Shown here one piece after another: positions 59,084 to 64,000 of a stretch of DNA of 64,000 bases (positions within the stretch are counted from its first letter, which is position 1; every line of letters starts with the position of its first letter). This stretch comes from Morinoia aosen (Eukaryota; Arthropoda; Malacostraca; Amphipoda; Talitridae), in contig CM059574.1 of NCBI GenBank assembly GCA_030386875.1, positions 6,021,934-6,085,933 on the forward strand, in the 5' to 3' direction. The notes under the pieces were generated by a model that saw nothing but the letters and a program-made list of their open reading frames with translations, searched no databases and was not told the DNA's origin. The translations under genes and the position numbers were made by a program.

Positions 59084-60391
59084 TATATACATTTCATTCT
59101 TCATATATCTATACATCAAAAAATAAATCAATAAAATATGTCATATTTTATTTTTTCTTAATTTAGATATATCAAATCAAGTGCAATGAGTGGCTTTTCA
59201 ACACTCATGTACAATGAACATTATATATATATATAGTATTCTTGATAGATCTCTCAAATTTTTAGACAACATAGAAATGATTTGCCAGCAGGGAACATTT
59301 TAAATATCATTAAAGAACATAATAAATGAAATTAGAGTTACAATGTAAGTTTTCAATACCCTACTTTAGCTGGGTGACCAATGAACCAGGAAAAAATTTT
59401 TTTGCAAAAGAAACGCATCATTCATAAATTAGATACGTAGGCACTTAAAATTGACTGATTGTGCTTGTTTATCGGCTGGATGCTGAACAACATTTTATAT
59501 AACAATTTTAAACTCTGCAAAATATTTCATTAGCGAACCAAATGGAAAATAAAGGTAAAGAATAGCACAAAAAATTTTTCTTGCATTTCTAATGCGTTTT
59601 AGAGAAAAAACTAGAGCACAATTAGCTAGCGCAATTATCTACCAAAAAAGTATTTACAATAAACCATACCCTCAAATGATAGATAGGGTGCACTGTTGCA
59701 CAGGACTTAATGCACAGAATTAAAAATCTTGAAAAACAAATTAAACAAGTGAATAGTTGTAGACAGAAAGACAAGCTGACATGGACATAAAAAAAATGAA
59801 TGAAAAATGTCCATCATGAAAGGCATAACAATAATTACGATATAAAATGACCCACCTGCACAATGACCCATCTTCTACATGCTTCCAATGTTCATGAATA
59901 TAACTTGCAAATGAATCAAGTGAATGTGAACTGTTCTGTAAACTTGTTCAGTAATCTATCCAGAGTACTTCGATATGAATACCACTGCTCTAGTTTCAAA
60001 ACAGTTGGACGAGCAACACTTCACACAACTGTGTTAAAAAATTTGAACTCAGCTTGAGCTCGTTGACTAACGCGAAAATCTAAAGATGAGCGTAGCTGTC
60101 GATGGCCTCAACATCCCGATAAACAATAAAAAAACATGTTTTTAGCATGATGATGCTATACTAATTCACCATTTATCTAATGCAATAATTGCGAAGAACA
60201 CATTCACAAAGAAAACTAACACGAGCAATCGCGATTGCAAAATCGGTAACGTCTAGTACATCACTCGATGACTCACAGTCGCAAACTAAGTCTAACAGAT
60301 CGCGACACGTCCACGGTCCAGTACACTACCGGCAGCATACATTCGTAGGGCTGTAAACCACGGATGGCGCCCCTGTCAAATGTTACGGCCA
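59084..60391. other. Unannotated AT-rich stretch
   Basis: A short TA tract lies at 59221-59236. No gene or larger repeat is recognised. Confidence 0.4.
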
Positions 60392-60590
60392 TTCCCCAAC
60401 TGAAAATTTTGCGCCTTCAAATCGACCTGGGCCAACTATGAATTTCACGTCCGAATTCGACCGCGGGTAGTTAAGAGCGCGTTGAAGGAGTGTTAATGCA
60501 CAGTAGGCCGACCAGCCCATAAAGCGCACATAATCGACCGTCACGTCCTTAACCCACCGGTGATACGTCCATGATTTTCAATTGGGGAGT
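60392..60590. mobile_element. Possible ~200-bp MITE with short inverted ends
   Basis: ATTCCCCAACTGAAAAT near 60393 and ATTTTCAATTGGGGAGT near 60573 form inverted ends with 2-3 mismatches in about 18 bases. The interior is GC- and CpG-richer than the flanks. No target duplication is clear, so chance or a fragment of a larger element remains possible. Confidence 0.35.
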
Positions 60591-63370
60591 GTATGCCCGT
60601 TGAGTCCGACATGTTGTCTATGTATTATCTGTCCCCACCCAGAAAAATAAAAAATGAGTCGCCTATATAATGACCAAGCGTACAGTTTCATTCTTAAAGA
60701 TTCTCCTTTGAGTTAGCCAAAATTCCTTCCAAATTGCATAAATTTCACTAAGCTGTGAAAATTATCTGAAGGAGACCACCAGCGTCCGAACGTAACTATA
60801 TAAGTATGTAGTTTATTTTAAGTATGTAGTACTTTATAAGTACGTAGATTACTGCTAGTGGTGTTTCTTTCAAGGTAGAGCATTTATTCAACGAGCTGTA
60901 GCACGTAAAACTAATTTTTTTCGGTGAACTCGAAAACACGTAAAGCGAAGCATTAATTCGCCGGATGTGACGTTCGCTGAACCGCAACATCCTCCACCAT
61001 TTGTGAGAAACAGCTGTTAGTAACCTGCTGGAATGATACACTTGCAAGAGAACAGCTTGAACAAAAGAATTTTTTAAACAGCTCAAATGTGGTAGTTGAG
61101 AAGTAATTTAATTCCAAACAGTTGATTCTTCAGCAGTTTTTTTTTTAATTTTTTTTACCGTTTACTGATTTCGAAATGATTAAAAAATCCACCATATTGA
61201 TTTTCTTGACGTACGGTCTTAAATTTCTCAGGTTTTTGAATTTCATAACGTTGTTCCTTATTTCGATAGACATTACTTCGAAAGTACCAGTTCAGAGACT
61301 GCAACCAAACGAGAGTGAATGGCTTTTCAATTTGGTTAATGCATACTCTCAAAGAATGGAATTCCTTTGCTACTTTGACATACATAAATTTTTTGCACGT
61401 GACATTCTCGAGGTCATTTTCGCGCGTCATTCGCTGAGCTAACATATTCGCGTCGAAAGTCAAGCGATGTCATTGAAGTGACGCAAAAAAAGGCTAAAGG
61501 TTTGCTTAGCGCCGCAGCAGGGCGATTGCTGCACTTGGCACGAGACATATGGCAGGTATCAAAGCGTGAGTTGCAGCGGCAGCTCGGGAGTGAAATTAGC
61601 TTTGAGGTATTGAACTTTTATATCATTGCTTCAAGTCCAGGGTAGTTAGTCTTGAACAAACGTCAAAAAGTTGTTAGTTATTCATTGTGTCTCATACTTC
61701 AGCTCTATCGCAAATGACCGGGGCAATCTGTCCATGAAATATGCCTTTTGTTATATCTCAGCCATATTAGGCTACAATTAAAACATGAAACCAAACCAAG
61801 ATCTTTTTGATAACAGCTCTCGTGTGGAGTGTACAGTATTTATTGAGCTGTCGTAAACGCTCCATTTGTACAATGATACATTTTCGTACAATGTTGCATG
61901 CATGAGAGCCAGGAAGTGGGAGCCAGAAAGTTTTAACTTTCTATGTGATCACGAAACGATTTATGAACAAGCGAACTGAATGCCCTCTCCAAATAGAATT
62001 AAGTTTACAAGAAAAATGATAGGGCAATATATAATTATTTTACTGTATACGAGTTTGTTTTAACAACGTCGAAGTGTTCATGTAGGAAAAATACGACAAT
62101 GGGTAATTGCATTGCAGGTCGTTTTGAAATAGTTTCATAGTGAAATACATAACGTCAATTTAAAATAAAATTATATCTGCATAGTTTTTAATGGTAGGTG
62201 TACATTATAACAATAAGGCTAGAAAACGCATCAAATCTGTCATGGTATCTTTATGACTGTGAGCGTCAAATAATATCGGCAGTTCTTGATTCTTAATAGT
62301 AAGTATATAATGGTAAGCTTACTTGCTCTGTTTATATTGATCGAATTATGATGGAAATCTATTAATGAAGCTCAAAACTTTACGCTTATTTTGATAGGTG
62401 TCTCATCGTAAGTTTGGAAGTTCAATTGCATAATTACATGCGATATGATGAGTTAACGGTGCTAGGCTTACAAAGGGAAGTGTGCGCTGGAAAGTGCACA
62501 ATGGCAAGTCTACAATAGTAAGGGCTCTGTTGAGTGAGACAATACAACGAAATAATCTTTGCACCGACGAAGTTCTTGAAGCTCAGTCTCCCTGGCCAGT
62601 TTTATTTGTGATGTTCTCTGCGACACACACACCGCACAAATGCCAGACGCTGTCTCGCTTGCATGACAAGTGCCTTGTGTGTTTATTCACACAGCATTTT
62701 CTGCGTTTATTTTTGTGCGCCTTCATGAATAAGAAACGGCTTGAGTTTCGTTCATTAAGTATTTGTACGCTACTTTTCTTCCCGTCAAAGAAAAGTGTGA
62801 AGCGCATAGTGGATACAGGATTTTATGTTTGCATTTTGGTTTAAAACAACATGATGTGAATATCCTTTTCTTCGCGTTGCATTTTTGCTCACATTTCATT
62901 ACCGGAAATTCTCTCTTCATCTAATGAAAACAGAATGCTTGATATTCTCTCTCCAGTTTGTTTCCTATTTTGCAAAAATGTTGCAAATACGCGTTCAAAA
63001 TGTTGGCAAGCCAAAGCTAGTCACCTCCAACAGATTTCCTCCTTTCCCGCATCACTCCCATGGCTTATTTTTCACCAATTTCTTGCTGCAGATCGATGCA
63101 AAGAAAAAAGTTTATGCACACATGACTCGGGTTGATTGAGTCAAAGTAAACAGTTATTTTTGACGTTGATTGCACATTATTTTGGCATGCGAAGCGAGCT
63201 CAACATAACAGCATCGGTCGAACAATTCATGGACGGTTGGCTTCATCAGGCATGCATTAGTTTTGCTGGTCCTGCTCCGAACACTTGCTGCTCGTCAATA
63301 TTTAAACACTTGAGCTCTCATTATAGCTTAAATAGCGGCCGAAGTTTTAATGCAAATATAGGCGGCGGGG
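60591..63370. other. Unannotated stretch
   Basis: No gene is recognised. Three AAGTATGTAG / AAGTACGTAG words recur at 60802-60848. Open frames of 96-120 codons (60796-61086, 61155-61463, 62482-62844) show no recognisable domain, and several overlap in antisense. Confidence 0.4.
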
Positions 63371-63838
63371 TTGTGGTGCTGCATGTGGTGCTGCGGTGCT
63401 GCTGTGCTGTGGTGTTGCGGTGCTGTGGTGCTGCGGGGCTGCTGTGCTGTGGTACTGTGGTGCTGCGGTGCTGCGGTGCTGTGGTGCTGTGGTGCTGTGG
63501 TACTGTGGTGCTGGGGTGCTGAGGTACTGTGGTACTGCAGTGCTGCAGTGCTGTGGTGTTGCGGTGCTGTGGTGCTGCGGGGCTGCTGTGCTGTGGTACT
63601 GTGATGCTGCGGTGCTGAAGGGTTGCGGCGCTGCGGTGCTGTGGTGCTGCGGGGCTGCTGTGCTGTGGTACTGTGGTGCTGCGGTGCTGTGGTGCTGTGG
63701 TGCTGCGGTGCTGCGGTGCTGCGGTGCTGTGGTACTGTGGTGCTGCGGTGCTGTGGTGCTGTGGTGCTGCGGTGCTGTGGTGCTGTGGTGCTGTGGTGCT
63801 GCGGTGCTGTGGTACTGCAGTGCTGCAGTGCTGTGGTG
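63371..63838. repeat. 8-bp minisatellite (GTGCTGYG)n, about 58 copies
   Basis: The unit GGTGCTGT/GGTGCTGC repeats with variants GGTACTGT, GGGGCTGC and GGTGTTGC and one 4-base slip near 63383. The block around GGGGCTGCTGTGCTGT recurs at 63435, 63579 and 63651 (144 and 72 bases apart, both multiples of 8), showing higher-order duplication of nine-unit blocks. The unit contains no stop in any frame, so Cys/Leu/Val-rich frames of up to 164 codons (plus) and a His/Pro/Thr-rich frame of 214 codons (minus) open by composition alone. Confidence 0.95.
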
Positions 63839-64000
63839 TCGCGATACGCGCTTTGCCTTGCGGCAAGAACGTTACGCTTGGGGACTTTAAACCCCGAAAG
63901 ATGGATGGGTTTATATGGTGTGCACTTCGTGAGTACCTAGTCAACAAGCATGGGGAAAATGACAAACTTTGAAAGATTAAAACAATTTATTTTTATGAAG
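63839..64000. other. Right edge, unannotated
   Basis: Non-repetitive sequence after the 8-bp array; nothing is recognised. Confidence 0.5.

Noticed and set aside
63321-63965. 214-codon His/Pro/Thr-rich frame and Cys/Leu/Val-rich frames
   Set aside because: They are translations of the 8-bp array, which has no stop codon in any frame.

Overview
This is a eukaryotic window, almost certainly from an arthropod nuclear genome and probably an insect. It is AT-rich and has no gene-dense organisation. The open frames are short, rarely above 130 codons outside simple repeats, and lie scattered on both strands. What can be recognised is typical of arthropod repeat-rich intergenic or intronic DNA: a GIY-YIG (Penelope-like) retroelement fragment, broken mariner and hAT transposases, miniature inverted-repeat elements with TA, TTA or 8-bp target duplications, CCTAA-type motifs and many minisatellites. 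I found no host protein-coding gene, tRNA, rRNA, CRISPR array or bacterial or viral gene cluster that I can support. Single short exons of a large host gene could be hidden, and I could not exclude that.

Layout. 0-5 kb: a 112-bp palindrome with TA ends (204-315) and a 41-bp minisatellite that decays outward (1140-1908). 5-10 kb: a G-rich tract, a 376-bp fold-back element (5394-5769), a 19-copy 15-bp array (7624-7908) and a dead mariner-family transposase (about 8560-9376). 10-18 kb: a possible hammerhead-like motif, several degenerate minisatellites including one that reverses orientation (13.89-14.40 kb), and a 1.8-kb composite inverted-repeat element with TTA flanks (16048-17871). 18-28 kb: a Penelope-like C-terminal fragment (22989-about 23490, minus), a hAT-type MITE sitting in one copy of a local duplication (23681-23939), and three different tandem arrays in a row (35-bp, 77-bp and 41-bp units, 25.3-27.9 kb). 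28-40.8 kb: about 13 kb in which I recognise nothing beyond tiny repeats. 40.9-52 kb: a 635-bp TTA-flanked MITE, a 530-bp inverted-repeat element carrying CCTAA-like repeats, and a hAT transposase pseudogene (49902-51939) split by a probable insertion. 52-64 kb: an old degenerate array, a 38-bp array built from 19-bp halves, an 80-bp-arm hairpin, a TA-flanked fold-back element and an 8-bp array at the right edge.

The parts do not form a pathway. All three transposase or retroelement coding remnants are inactive by sequence: stops, frameshifts or lost catalytic or zinc-binding residues. I do not see an undescribed functional system. The most informative structures are the composite element at 16-18 kb, the paralogous empty site beside the hAT MITE at 23.6 kb, the orientation-flipping minisatellite near 14 kb and the higher-order patterns inside the large arrays. 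All counts were made by eye without software, so boundaries marked approximate may be off by a few to tens of bases.
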